A stretch of DNA of 46,288 nucleotides from Pseudomonadota bacterium (GCA_018240465.1 JAFEFS010000085.1:1-46288), one strand, 5' to 3'; shown: positions 1 to 8,100, counted from the stretch's first letter. Notes: generated from the letters alone by a model not told the origin. Translations and numbers: made by a program.

Positions 1-1
1 G

Positions 2-781
2 TTGCAGCGCATCGGCCGTATCCACGACGCGCGGCAAGCCGAACGCGCGATCAAGCGCGCGCAGGACGACGGCCTCGACAATCTCAATCTCGATTTGATG
101 TACGCGCTGCCGCAGCAGACGCTGGCCGGCGCGCTGGCCGATATCGAGCGCGCGATTGCATTCGGCACGCCGCATCTGTCGCACTACCAGCTCACGCTGG
201 AACCGAACACCGCTTTCGCCGCGAATCCGCCGCCGCTGCCCGACGAGGACAGCGCCTGGGATATGCAGGAAGCCTGTCAGACGCGCATCGCCGCCGCGGG
301 TTTCGGCCACTACGAAGTCTCGGCCTACGCAAAGCCGGGACGCGAAAGCGCGCACAATCTGAACTATTGGCATTTCGGCGACTATCTCGGCATCGGCGCG
401 GGCGCGCACGGCAAGTATTCGAGCATCGATGAAGTCGGCGCGCTGCAGGCGCGGCGACGCTGGAAGGTGCGCGCACCGCGCGGCTATCTCGAACATGCGA
501 AGTCGGAGCGCGTGATCGGCGGCGACGACGCGGTGGCGCACGATCAGTTGGCGTTCGAGTTCATGCTCAACGGCCTGCGCCTGAGCGGCGGTATTCCGCT
601 CGCGGATTTCCACGCAACCACCGGGCTGGGCCTTGACGCCATCCAGCCACAACTGGACGAAGCGACCCGGCGCGGCTGGCTCGCCATCGAAACCGCGATG
701 CTGCGACCGACCGAATCGGGCCAGCGTTTCCTCAACGACCTGATCACGCTGTTCCTGCCGGACAAAGGCCGCCAAGCATGA
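2..781 (+). CDS. hemW: Radical SAM heme chaperone HemW (3' part)
   Basis: This is the C-terminal roughly 260 residues of a HemW/oxygen-independent coproporphyrinogen oxidase-like protein; the N-terminal part with the CxxxCxxC iron-sulfur motif lies before the window. HemW proteins insert heme into target enzymes in the cytoplasm. The visible part has the family landmarks NLDLMYALPQQT, LSHYQLTLEPNT, the HYEVSAYAKPG segment, NLNYWHFGDYLGIGAGAHG and the C-terminal winged-helix region (FMLNGLRLSGGI). The reading frame is open from base 2, so the apparent TTG at base 2 is not a real start. The stop overlaps the next start (ATGA), which suggests translational coupling to the small zinc-ribbon gene. 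Family assignment is secure; HemW versus HemN is inferred from this segment only. Confidence 0.92.
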   Translation: MQRIGRIHDARQAERAIKRAQDDGLDNLNLDLMYALPQQTLAGALADIERAIAFGTPHLSHYQLTLEPNTAFAANPPPLPDEDSAWDMQEACQTRIAAAGFGHYEVSAYAKPGRESAHNLNYWHFGDYLGIGAGAHGKYSSIDEVGALQARRRWKVRAPRGYLEHAKSERVIGGDDAVAHDQLAFEFMLNGLRLSGGIPLADFHATTGLGLDAIQPQLDEATRRGWLAIETAMLRPTESGQRFLNDLITLFLPDKGRQA

Positions 782-978
782 GCGACATGGCGCTCGAATT
801 CGTGCGCATCGATTGTCCGTATTGCGGCGAGAGTTTCGAGACGCAGGTCGACCTGTCCGCCGGCTCGCAAAGCTACGTCGAGGATTGCGCGGTGTGCTGC
901 AGGCCGATCGAGATCGCGCTGCGCGTGAGCGAAGAAGGCGAGCTGCTTGGCGTCGAAACACGCACCGATCGGGAGTAG
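778..978 (+). CDS. CPXCG motif-containing cysteine-rich protein
   Basis: A 66-residue acidic protein with CPYCG near residues 13-17 and a second cysteine group CAVCC at 37-41, the layout of the small CPXCG zinc-ribbon family found in many gammaproteobacteria. Two cysteine pairs should hold one zinc ion; the fifth cysteine (C41) is extra. The function of the family is not known to me. The start codon overlaps the hemW stop by four bases, so the two are probably translated together. An internal ATG at the fourth codon is a possible alternative start. Confidence 0.85.
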   Translation: MSDMALEFVRIDCPYCGESFETQVDLSAGSQSYVEDCAVCCRPIEIALRVSEEGELLGVETRTDRE

Positions 979-984
979 ATTTTC

Positions 985-1130
985 CTTCCCTGCTGCCGCC
1001 GGGAGAAGGTGGCGCTACGGCGCCGCGTGAGGGAAAGACGCCGGTTCTTCTGCGACATCATGAAGGAACGCAACGCCCTCCCCTCATCCGCCCTTCGGGC
1101 GCCTTCTGCCGGCGGGAGAAGGGAAGCAAG
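985..1130. repeat. REP-like palindromic intergenic repeat, copy A
   Basis: Non-coding stretch downstream of the CPXCG gene. It holds two opposing half-elements: CCGCCGGGAGAAGG near 991-1010 and CTCCCCTCATCCG (1078-1090) followed by GGGAGAAGGGAAGCAAG (1114-1130). The second half recurs almost exactly at 3488-3546 on the other side of btuB. The CCCTCATCCG...GGGAGAAGGG signature resembles dispersed palindromic repeats that I associate with Xanthomonadales intergenic regions. No gene is seen here. Confidence 0.6.
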
Positions 1131-1167
1131 CGCTTGCCTCAACCCAGCCCCGCCCCTACACTGCGCG

Positions 1168-1345
1168 CCTCGCAGGTGCCCGGACGAGCAAATCCGGGTG
1201 AAACGGGAAGCTGGTGCAAATCCAGCGCTGCCCCCGCAACGGTAAGCAAGTTCGAGTTCGATCACACGCCACTGTGCATGCACGGGAAGGCGATCGGACC
1301 TGGCGTCGAGACGCCGCTTGCAAGCCCGGAGACCGGCCTGCGTCG
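1168..1345 (+). promoter_or_regulatory. Cobalamin (adenosylcobalamin-type) riboswitch
   Basis: The aptamer is recognised from conserved blocks in the right order: GGGTGAAACGGGAAGC at 1196-1211, GGTGCAAATCC at 1213-1223, GCTGCCCCCGCAACGGTAA at 1227-1245, GCCACTG at 1268-1274, and the B12 box AAGCCCGGAGACCGGCC at 1322-1338. It lies directly upstream of btuB, the expected target, and should lower btuB expression when cobalamin is abundant. The peripheral stems are less certain than the core. Confidence 0.95.
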
Positions 1346-1364
1346 GGGATCGCACTGCGATCCC
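1346..1364 (+). promoter_or_regulatory. Hairpin after the B12 box
   Basis: GGGATCG and CGATCCC form a perfect 7-bp stem around CACTG immediately downstream of the aptamer. It has no U-tract, so it is not an intrinsic terminator as it stands. It may be part of the expression platform or pair alternatively with the aptamer. Confidence 0.45.
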
Positions 1365-1431
1365 GCAGCTTGCGGTGTTGCGGCGGGCAACGGACGGGCG
1401 TATCGCGCGTCGTCCGCACGCCGCTACTCCT

Positions 1432-1479
1432 CTCCGGAATCCTCCCATGCCGCGTCTTTCAGCGGGTGTGCTTCCGGAG
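1432..1479 (+). promoter_or_regulatory. Hairpin that can hide the btuB ribosome binding site
   Basis: CTCCGGA at 1432-1438 is the exact reverse complement of TCCGGAG at 1473-1479. The right arm contains the GGAG Shine-Dalgarno of btuB (1476-1479), six bases before the ATG at 1486. This is what a translation-controlling riboswitch platform would need. The loop is about 34 bases, so the pairing may depend on the upstream aptamer state. Confidence 0.6.
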
Positions 1480-1485
1480 TATAAA

Positions 1486-3327
1486 ATGCCGCAAAAATCC
1501 ATTCTGTTTCTTGCCGTCGGCGCCGCGCTATGCGGTTCCGTCCTTTTTGCTTCCGTCGCGCAGGCACAGGAAGCGCAGTTGCAGCCCACGATCGAAGTCA
1601 CCGCCTCGCGCGTCGCGCAGACGGTCGACGCGAGCCTCGCCAGCGTTTCGATCATCACCCGCGCCGACATCGAAAAAACCAATGCGCCCGACCTCATCGA
1701 AGTGCTGCGCCTGCAGGCCGGCGTCGACGTCGCGCGTCTCGGCGGGGCGGGCACGCAGACCAGCGTGTTCCTGCGCGGCACCAATTCCAATCACGTGCTC
1801 GTGCTGGTCGATGGTGTGCGCGTGGCCTCGGCCAACACCGGCGCGTTCGCGTTCGAGAATCTGCCGCTGGATGCGGTCGAGCGCATCGAGATCGTGCGCG
1901 GCCCGCGCGCGAGCTACTGGGGTTCGGATGCGGTCGGCGGCGTGATCCAGATCTTCACGCGCAGGCTCGACGGCGCGCATCTCGCCGCGAGCGCCGGCAG
2001 CTACGGCAGCGCCGACGGCAGCGTCGGCTATGGCATGCAGACGGATACGTGGGGCGTTTCGGCGCAGGCCGGCGGTCGCCATGTCGATGGATTTTCCGCC
2101 TCCAACGCCCTCTCCGGCCCGTATGTCTACAACCCCGACGACAACCCGATGCAGAACCACAATCAGGTCGCGCAGGCCTGGACCAGGCTCGGCACGCAAA
2201 CCTTGTCGGCCAGCGCGTTGCGCAGCGTCGGCACGCAGAGTTTCGACAACGGCGCCTTCGGTCCGGGCATTTCGCACACGCTCGATCAGGCCATCGGCAT
2301 GAACCTCGAAGGCGCGATCAGGTCCGACTGGCAGCATCGGCTGTCCATCGGCACGACGCGCACCAACATCGACACACCCGCGTTCGGCTCCGCGTATCGC
2401 TCCACGCGCGAGCAACTGTCGTGGACCAACGATGTCGCCATCGCCGCGAACCAGCACCTCATCGCCGGCATCGACTACGTGCACGACCGCGGCCGCAGCC
2501 TCGACGCCTACGCGGGCACGCAGTACGACAAGACGCGCGACAACACCGGCGTCTTCGCCGGCTGGCGCGCGCAGGCCGACGCGCTCGACGGCGAAGTCTC
2601 GGGTCGCTACGACCACAACAGCGATTTCGGCGGCGAATTTTCCGGCTCGATCGCCGGCGGCTATCAACTCACCGACGGTCTGCGCTTCGTGGCCAGCTAC
2701 GGCACCGCATTCAGCGCGCCGACGCTGAGCCAGCTCTACTCGCCGGGCTACGGCGGTTATTACGCCGGCAACCCATTGCTCGACCCGGAGCGTTCGCGCA
2801 CGGGCGAGGTCGGCCTCGAGTGGAAGATCGACAGCGCCAATCGCCTCGACGCGCGCGCCTTCACCACACGCGTGCGCGACCTGATCGACTTCTCGGGCGG
2901 CGCGATGTTCCAGGCAATCAACATCAATCACGCCGCGATCGATGGCCTGGAGCTGACCCACAGCCTGCATGCCGGCGCCTATTCGTGGACGAACACGCTG
3001 ACCCTGCAGGATCCGCGCAACGAGGACACCGACACGCAATTGCTGCGCCGGCCCAGGCGGAAATTTTCGAGCGTGTTCGACGCGCAGTTGAACGATGCAG
3101 TCAGCGCCGGCGCGGAGGTCGTCTATGCCGGCCGCGCGAACGACTTCGGCGGCAAGCTCGGCGCGTATGCGATTGTCAACTTGCGTGCGAGCTACGTGAT
3201 CAATCCGCAATGGCGCCTCGGCGCGCGTCTGGAAAACCTCGGCGACCGGAGCTACCAACTCGCCTACGGCTACAACACGCCGGGGCGCTCGGGATATCTC
3301 ACCGTGAGCTGGTCGCCGGGAAAGTAA
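1486..3327 (+). CDS. btuB: TonB-dependent vitamin B12 receptor BtuB
   Basis: A 613-residue outer-membrane receptor for cobalamin uptake driven by TonB. An N-terminal Sec signal ending AQA (about residue 27) is followed by a TonB-box-like PTIEVTA, then a plug domain (SIITRADIEKTNAPDLIEVL, TSVFLRGTNSNHVLVLVDG, IEIVRGPRASYWGSDAVGG) and a beta-barrel with a compact Ton_dep_Rec domain. The ATG at 1486 is chosen because it has GGAG six bases upstream and begins directly with the signal peptide; the frame is open further upstream, but that stretch is the riboswitch. The protein ends SWSPGK rather than in the usual terminal aromatic residue, which is slightly odd. The upstream cobalamin riboswitch makes the B12 assignment firm. 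Confidence 0.95.
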   Translation: MPQKSILFLAVGAALCGSVLFASVAQAQEAQLQPTIEVTASRVAQTVDASLASVSIITRADIEKTNAPDLIEVLRLQAGVDVARLGGAGTQTSVFLRGTNSNHVLVLVDGVRVASANTGAFAFENLPLDAVERIEIVRGPRASYWGSDAVGGVIQIFTRRLDGAHLAASAGSYGSADGSVGYGMQTDTWGVSAQAGGRHVDGFSASNALSGPYVYNPDDNPMQNHNQVAQAWTRLGTQTLSASALRSVGTQSFDNGAFGPGISHTLDQAIGMNLEGAIRSDWQHRLSIGTTRTNIDTPAFGSAYRSTREQLSWTNDVAIAANQHLIAGIDYVHDRGRSLDAYAGTQYDKTRDNTGVFAGWRAQADALDGEVSGRYDHNSDFGGEFSGSIAGGYQLTDGLRFVASYGTAFSAPTLSQLYSPGYGGYYAGNPLLDPERSRTGEVGLEWKIDSANRLDARAFTTRVRDLIDFSGGAMFQAININHAAIDGLELTHSLHAGAYSWTNTLTLQDPRNEDTDTQLLRRPRRKFSSVFDAQLNDAVSAGAEVVYAGRANDFGGKLGAYAIVNLRASYVINPQWRLGARLENLGDRSYQLAYGYNTPGRSGYLTVSWSPGK

Positions 3328-3350
3328 TCTTGCCTTTTCCCGACGGGAGA

Positions 3351-3374
3351 CACTTCGGCAGGATTGCCGAAGTG
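3351..3374 (+). terminator. Strong hairpin just after btuB
   Basis: CACTTCGGCA and TGCCGAAGTG form a perfect 10-bp stem with a GGAT loop, 23 bases after the btuB stop. No T-run follows, so it is either a 3'-end stabilising hairpin or part of the repeat-rich spacer rather than a classical intrinsic terminator. Confidence 0.4.
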
Positions 3375-3389
3375 CACGGCGGAGCCGCC

Positions 3390-3546
3390 CGCAGGATGAG
3401 GGCCATGGATGGCCCGAATGTACGTGCCCGAAGGACGGATGAGGGAAGAGCCTCACACGAATGCGAGGAAGGGAGAGTTGTCGCGCTCTCCCCTCATCCG
3501 GCGCTGTGGCTTTCGCGGCCTCCCCCGATGGGAGAAGGGAAGCAAG
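3390..3546. repeat. REP-like palindromic intergenic repeat, copy B
   Basis: Non-coding spacer between btuB and pepQ. It contains a perfect palindrome GGGCCAT-GG-ATGGCCC at 3400-3415, two GATGAGGG words, and CTCCCCTCATCCG at 3488-3500 with GGGAGAAGGGAAGCAAG ending at 3546, matching copy A near 1078-1130. The element stops about 40 bases before pepQ. Confidence 0.6.
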
Positions 3547-3587
3547 ATGCGGCACAATACGCGCATACGAATCCGTGGATGCGCGCC

Positions 3588-4910
3588 ATGACCGATCTTC
3601 TCGCCAAACTCTACCCCGCTCATCTTGCGACGCTGAAGCAGCGCAGCGATGCCGCGCTCGCGCGCAGCGGCCACGACCACCTCGTCATCGCCGCCGGCCG
3701 GCCACGCATGCAGTTTCTCGATGACCGTCCGTATCCGTTCGCGGTCAATCCGCATTTCAAACACTGGCTGCCGGTGACCCGCGCGCCGGGTTCGTGGATC
3801 GTGTACACACCGGGGCAGCGGCCCAAACTCGTCTACTTGCAGCCGCACGACTATTGGCACGTCGTACCCGACGCACCGGCCGGCTACTGGGTCGAGCATT
3901 TCGACATCGCGATCATCCGCGACGCGGACGAAGCCAAGGCGCACCTGCCGAAGGATACCGCGCGCTGTGCGATCATTGGCGAGGACAACGCGGCACTCGC
4001 CGGCTACGTGCCGAACAACCCTCAAGTTGCGCTCAACTACCTGCACTGGCACCGCGCCTACAAGACCGACTACGAACTCGGCATGCTGCGCGTCGCCTCG
4101 AAACTCGGCGTGCGCGCACACCGCGCCGCCGAAGCGGCGTTCCGCAACGGCGCAAGCGAATACGACATCAACACGGCCTATCTCAATGCCGTGCACGAGA
4201 CCGAAAACGAATTGCCGTACTCCAACATCATCGCGCTGAACCAGCATGGCGCGGTGCTGCACTACACGGACCTCAACCGTGCGCCGCCGACGCATTCGAA
4301 TTCGCTGGTGATCGACGCGGGCGCGAGCTTCCATGGCTATGCCGCCGACATCACCCGCAGCTACGCCTCGAAGCAGGCGAGTGAATTCCAGGCCTTGGTC
4401 GATGCGGTCGATTCAGCGCAAAAGGGATTTGTGGAAAAAGTGCAAAATGGCACGAACTACGCAGACCTGCACGTGCGCGCGCACCACGTCCTCGCCGGCA
4501 TCCTGCGCGACCAGGGCTTCATCCGCATGAGTGCCGAAGCTGCGGTGGCATCGGGCGTGTCGAGCGTGTTCTTCCCGCACGGCCTCGGTCATCCGATCGG
4601 CCTGCAGGTGCACGACGTCGGCGGATTCCAGAAGGACGAGAGCGGCGGCACGATTGCGAAGCCGCCCGGCCACCCCTACCTGCGCATGACGCGTACGCTG
4701 GAACCGCGCATGGTCGTGACGATCGAACCCGGCCTCTACTTCATCGACCTGCTGCTGGCCGAACTCAAGGCCAAACCCGAGGCCAGGGACATCGCCTGGG
4801 ACAAGGTCGAGCACTTCCGCCAGTACGGCGGCATCCGCATCGAGGACGACGTCGCCTGTACCGATTCAGCCCCGGAAAACCTCACGCGCGAGGCGTTTGC
4901 GGCGGCCTGA
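3588..4910 (+). CDS. pepQ: Xaa-Pro dipeptidase (prolidase) PepQ
   Basis: A 440-residue cytoplasmic metallopeptidase that cleaves X-Pro dipeptides, almost the length of the E. coli enzyme. It has the N-terminal creatinase-like domain (FLDDRPYPFAVNPHFKHW) and a C-terminal pita-bread domain. The dinuclear metal ligands are all visible: D243 (VIDAGA), D254 (YAADITR), a histidine in FFPHGLGHPIGLQVHD, E380 (VTIEPGLYF) and E419 (GGIRIEDD). Translation starts at ATG 3588 or three codons earlier at ATG 3579; neither has a strong Shine-Dalgarno, so the choice is open. It is a stand-alone gene after the repeat-rich spacer. Confidence 0.95.
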   Translation: MTDLLAKLYPAHLATLKQRSDAALARSGHDHLVIAAGRPRMQFLDDRPYPFAVNPHFKHWLPVTRAPGSWIVYTPGQRPKLVYLQPHDYWHVVPDAPAGYWVEHFDIAIIRDADEAKAHLPKDTARCAIIGEDNAALAGYVPNNPQVALNYLHWHRAYKTDYELGMLRVASKLGVRAHRAAEAAFRNGASEYDINTAYLNAVHETENELPYSNIIALNQHGAVLHYTDLNRAPPTHSNSLVIDAGASFHGYAADITRSYASKQASEFQALVDAVDSAQKGFVEKVQNGTNYADLHVRAHHVLAGILRDQGFIRMSAEAAVASGVSSVFFPHGLGHPIGLQVHDVGGFQKDESGGTIAKPPGHPYLRMTRTLEPRMVVTIEPGLYFIDLLLAELKAKPEARDIAWDKVEHFRQYGGIRIEDDVACTDSAPENLTREAFAAA

Positions 4911-4943
4911 TACTGCACAAAGAATTCCGCGCTCGCTTACGTT

Positions 4944-4966
4944 CGTTTACCGCGCCCCGGTAAACG
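4944..4966 (+). terminator. Hairpin after pepQ
   Basis: CGTTTACC and GGTAAACG form a perfect 8-bp stem around a seven-base loop, 33 bases after the pepQ stop. There is no T-tract, so termination is only a possibility. Confidence 0.35.
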
Positions 4967-5030
4967 TCGCGTGGCGTACGGCGTTGTATCCGCTGTGGCC
5001 AAGCCACCTTATCCCAGTACGGAGCAACCC

Positions 5031-5507
5031 ATGTCAGTCATACGCAAACTTCCCCTCGTCGCGGTGCTCGCCGCCTTCGTCGCGGCACCGCCTGCCGCGT
5101 TCGCGCAGTCGAACGAGGCGCCCGCCGCGACTGCGCAGCCATCGCTGTTCGGCCACATGCTGAAGAAGATGGACTCGGACGGCGACGGCAAGATCTCCTC
5201 GGCCGAGTTCCAGGCCGCCGCCGCCGCGCGCTTCGCCGCGATCGACACCCAGGGCAGCGGCAGGATCAGCGCGGAGCAGATCGCCAATTCGAAGTCCGCC
5301 AGGCAGCGCGACCTGAAATTCGCCGACCACGAAGTGAAGAGGATCGGCAGCGACGGCACGATCAGCCGCGACCAGTACCTGGCCGCCGCGCAGGCGCGCT
5401 TCGCCAAACTCGACAGGAACGGCGACGGCTTCATCAGCGCCGACGAGATGCCGGCGGGCCAGCATGGCCATAGCCACGCCGGCAAGAACGCCGCACAACA
5501 ACAGTAG
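5031..5507 (+). CDS. Exported EF-hand calcium-binding protein
   Basis: A 158-residue protein with a Sec signal peptide (hydrophobic core about residues 7-20, cleavage after FAQ/AFA) and four EF-hand-like segments. Loops 1 (DSDGDGKISSAE) and 4 (DRNGDGFISADE) are canonical 12-residue calcium loops. Loop 2 (DTQGSGRISAEQ) lacks the acidic position 12, and loop 3 (GSDGTISRD) is shortened. It probably binds calcium in the periplasm; its partner is unknown. The tail is His-rich (GQHGHSHAG). ATG 5031 follows a GGAG; an in-frame upstream ATG at 4971 lacks the signal-peptide context and is rejected. A strong terminator follows, so the gene is likely monocistronic. Confidence 0.88.
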   Translation: MSVIRKLPLVAVLAAFVAAPPAAFAQSNEAPAATAQPSLFGHMLKKMDSDGDGKISSAEFQAAAAARFAAIDTQGSGRISAEQIANSKSARQRDLKFADHEVKRIGSDGTISRDQYLAAAQARFAKLDRNGDGFISADEMPAGQHGHSHAGKNAAQQQ

Positions 5508-5536
5508 CGCGCCGTTACCGCCGCATCATTTGCCCC

Positions 5537-5560
5537 GGGCCGCGCAAGCGGCCCTTTTTT
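5537..5560 (+). terminator. Rho-independent terminator of the EF-hand gene
   Basis: A perfect GGGCCGC-GCAA-GCGGCCC stem-loop is followed by TTTTTT, 30 bases after the EF-hand stop. This is the clearest intrinsic terminator in the window. Confidence 0.93.
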
Positions 5561-5571
5561 CGCGCAGCCGA

Positions 5572-5593
5572 ATGGCGGTTTCATCGCCGCCAT
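5572..5593. other. Short palindrome upstream of the two-component genes
   Basis: ATGGCGG and CCGCCAT form a perfect 7-bp inverted repeat with an eight-base spacer, 12 bases after the terminator and about 85 bases before the kinase start. It could be a regulator-binding site or a hairpin; nothing in the sequence decides. Confidence 0.3.
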
Positions 5594-5677
5594 AGCGGTT
5601 TCGTCGCAGACCGCGATACATCCGCGATGTGCACGGCTATGCTGCGCGCCAATCGGTTTTGACGGAACTTCGCGGTC

Positions 5678-6940
5678 ATGGCAGGTCTTCTCTTCATCGC
5701 ACGCACAGCGCTGGTCTGGTTCATCGTGGCGCTGGCCGTGACGGCGCTCTGGCACATCGTCGGCTTTCCGCACATCCGCCCTCTCGACTGGCTGTTCGCG
5801 GTCGCGGTCATCGGCTTCTTCGCGGCCAAGATCATCCATGCGATCGCGCACCTGCGCCGCGTGCAGTTGATCAAGGGCCGCATCGATACGGATGCGCTGA
5901 GTCCGCGCCAGCGCCGCCAGATCGAGATTCCGTTCGATGCCGCCGAAGCGTTCGCGATCGTCGATGCGTCGGTCCGCGAACTGGCGGACGTTCACGTCGA
6001 CGAAAGTGCGCGCGACAGCCTCAACCTGCGCGCGCGCGTCGAAAAGCCGGTCGCGCCCAGGGCCTACGTCTTCGCCGGCATCGACTTCGGCTTCCTCGTC
6101 GTGCGTCGCCACCAGATTCTCGCCACACTGACGCCGGCGAACGGCACCAGCAGCGCGCTGCTGATCTGCGAGGCCGCGGGCGGCATCTTCAGCGACTGGC
6201 TGCAATTCGACGATGGTTCCAATCTCGAAAACGTGGAGGCGCTGACGCGCGCGATCACGCGCCGCATCGCCGAGCGCCGGCGCGGCGAACAGGCAAGCGT
6301 GCAGCAGACCAGCACGGAGAAGGAACTCGCCGTAGCCAGGCTCAACCTGCTGCACGCGCAGATCGAGCCGCATTTCCTCTACAACACGCTGGCGAGCGCG
6401 CAGATCCTCACACGCACCGATCCCGCGCGCGCCGACGAGATGCTCGGCAACCTCATCGCCTACTTGCGCTCTTCGGTGCCACGCGCCGAGAACTCGCTGT
6501 CCACGCTTGGCGAGGAGCTCGAACGCTCGCGCGCCTATCTGGAAATCCTGCGCATCCGCATGGGCGATCGGCTCAAGCTGCAGATCGAAGTGCCGGGAAA
6601 CCTCGAGCCGACGCCGTTCCCGACGATGATGCTGCAGACCCTCGTCGAGAACGCGATCAAGCACGGGCTCGAACCGAAGTTCGGCGGCGGCACGGTCTGG
6701 ATTCTCGCGCGCGAAAGCGCGGGCAAGCTCGTCGTCACCGTCGCCGACGACGGCCAGGGCTTCAACGCGCAATCGAGCGGCACAGGCATCGGCCTGAAGA
6801 ACGTGCAGGAACGCTTGAAGCTCGCCTACGGTGCGGCAGCGTCGTTCGTCATCGCGGCGAATTTCCCTAACGGCGTCGCCGCGACAATCACGGTGCCGGC
6901 CTCGACGGACGCCGCCGCGACGGGAGCGAATCATGCCTAA
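5678..6940 (+). CDS. LytS/AlgZ-type sensor histidine kinase
   Basis: A 420-residue inner-membrane kinase. Two hydrophobic segments lie at about residues 5-30 and 37-58, followed by a cytoplasmic linker of about 150 residues without a recognised sensor fold. Next come the His_kinase domain with the phospho-acceptor H232 in QIEPHFLYNTLA and an HATPase domain with N-box NAIKHG, DDGQGF and GTGIGLKN. The order and motifs are those of the LytS/YpdA/AlgZ family. It overlaps the start of the response regulator by eight bases, so the pair is co-translated. The signal sensed cannot be read from the sequence. ATG 5678 has only a weak upstream purine stretch (GACGGAA). Confidence 0.92.
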   Translation: MAGLLFIARTALVWFIVALAVTALWHIVGFPHIRPLDWLFAVAVIGFFAAKIIHAIAHLRRVQLIKGRIDTDALSPRQRRQIEIPFDAAEAFAIVDASVRELADVHVDESARDSLNLRARVEKPVAPRAYVFAGIDFGFLVVRRHQILATLTPANGTSSALLICEAAGGIFSDWLQFDDGSNLENVEALTRAITRRIAERRRGEQASVQQTSTEKELAVARLNLLHAQIEPHFLYNTLASAQILTRTDPARADEMLGNLIAYLRSSVPRAENSLSTLGEELERSRAYLEILRIRMGDRLKLQIEVPGNLEPTPFPTMMLQTLVENAIKHGLEPKFGGGTVWILARESAGKLVVTVADDGQGFNAQSSGTGIGLKNVQERLKLAYGAAASFVIAANFPNGVAATITVPASTDAAATGANHA

Positions 6941-7691
6941 GTGCATCGTTGCCGAAGACGAAGAACTGCTGCGCGAGTCGCTCGTCGGCCTGCTGCGCGA
7001 GGTATGGCCGCAATGCGACATCGTCGCCGAGTGCGAGGACGGCGGCGCGGCGCTCGAGGCAATCGCGCAGCATCAGCCGGACGTCGCCTTCCTCGATATC
7101 CGCATGCCGGGCCTGACCGGGATCGAGGTCGCCGCGGCGGCCGCCGAGGCGAGCCCGGCAACGCAGATCGTGTTCGTCACCGCGTACAACCAGTACGCGA
7201 TAGCCGCCTTCGACAAGGGCGCGGTCGACTATCTGCTCAAACCGATCGCGCGCGAACGTCTAGCCGCAACCGTCGCGCGACTGCAGGCGCGCGGCACGCG
7301 CGACAAGGAGACGCTCGCCGCGGTGATCCGCCAGCTCGGCATCATGCCGCAGGTCGCCGACAAGCCGCCGCTGGCCTGGATCACGGCGAGCGCGGGCAAG
7401 GAAACGAAACTCATCCTCGTCGACGACGTCGCCTATTTCCAGGCCGACAACAAGTACACGGTCGTGATGACGCGCGACGGCGAAGCGCTGCTGCGCACAC
7501 CGATTCGCGAATTGCTCGGCTTGCTCGATCCGACGGCATTCAAGCAGATCCACCGTTCGACGATCGTGAATCTGAAAGCGATCGCCTCGATCGCGCGCGA
7601 CGACAGCGGTCGCGGCACGGTCAAGCTGAAGACACGGCCGGAAACGCTGACCGTCAGCCAGCCGTTCATGACCCTGTTCCGCTCGATGTGA
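6933..7691 (+). CDS. LytR/AlgR-type response regulator with LytTR DNA-binding domain
   Basis: A 252-residue cytoplasmic transcription regulator. The N-terminal receiver domain carries the acidic pocket EDEE (residues 8-11), phosphorylation site D55 in AFLDIRMPG, T/A switch region VTAYNQYA and K in LLKPI. The C-terminal LytTR domain (about 140-252) has YFQADNKYT and FKQIHRSTIVNL. ATG 6933 has GGAG seven bases upstream and lies inside the end of the kinase gene. Partner of the kinase encoded just before it. The target genes are unknown; the small lipoprotein gene immediately downstream is a plausible one. Confidence 0.93.
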   Translation: MPKCIVAEDEELLRESLVGLLREVWPQCDIVAECEDGGAALEAIAQHQPDVAFLDIRMPGLTGIEVAAAAAEASPATQIVFVTAYNQYAIAAFDKGAVDYLLKPIARERLAATVARLQARGTRDKETLAAVIRQLGIMPQVADKPPLAWITASAGKETKLILVDDVAYFQADNKYTVVMTRDGEALLRTPIRELLGLLDPTAFKQIHRSTIVNLKAIASIARDDSGRGTVKLKTRPETLTVSQPFMTLFRSM

Positions 7692-7710
7692 CCTCCACGG
7701 AGATCCGACC

Positions 7711-8091
7711 ATGCGCCCGCTATCCTGCCTCGCCGTGTTGCCGCTGCTGCTGACCGGCTGTACCTTTTCTCCGAACGTTTCGATCACGACGACGACCACT
7801 ATCGACGGTGCCGACGTGCTCGACTCCGCGATCCGCGAATCGCCGCCAGGCATCACCCGCTTCGCCTGCAACGAAAGCGCGAGCGGGCATTGCTACTACA
7901 CCGTGTTCACCAGCGACTGCCGCGCCGACGGCAAGGACGCAAGGGCAAGCACCTGCACCACGCACCGCATCGCGGATTTCGCGCTGGCCCGCGGCGAATC
8001 GAAATCGCTGACCGGCCTGCCCGCCGACTACCGGCACTGCGTCGCGCGCAGCGCGCCCGTGGCACCGTACTGCGCAGCTCCGCCGGGCTGA
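7711..8091 (+). CDS. Small cysteine-rich lipoprotein, unknown function
   Basis: A 126-residue protein with a clear lipoprotein signal: hydrophobic core and lipobox LLTGC with C17 as the lipidated residue. The mature part has about six cysteines (for example ACNES, HCYY, DCRAD, STCTTH, HCVAR, YCAAP) that could form disulfides in the periplasm. I do not recognise a family. Start ATG 7711 has GGAG nine bases upstream. It follows the response regulator by 19 bases and probably shares its transcript. Confidence 0.8.
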   Translation: MRPLSCLAVLPLLLTGCTFSPNVSITTTTTIDGADVLDSAIRESPPGITRFACNESASGHCYYTVFTSDCRADGKDARASTCTTHRIADFALARGESKSLTGLPADYRHCVARSAPVAPYCAAPPG

Positions 8092-8100
8092 ACGGCGCGC

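Noticed and set aside
1318..1485. N-terminal extension of btuB through the riboswitch region
   Set aside because: It would place 56 Arg-rich residues before a perfect signal peptide and overlap the B12 box; the Shine-Dalgarno supports 1486.
1530..4910. Single 1126-codon + strand frame ending with pepQ
   Set aside because: The first 680 codons are an out-of-frame reading of btuB and the repeat spacer; the conserved prolidase begins at 3588.
5009..7021. 670-codon open frame on the - strand
   Set aside because: Antisense to the EF-hand and histidine kinase genes and crosses the strong terminator at 5537-5560.
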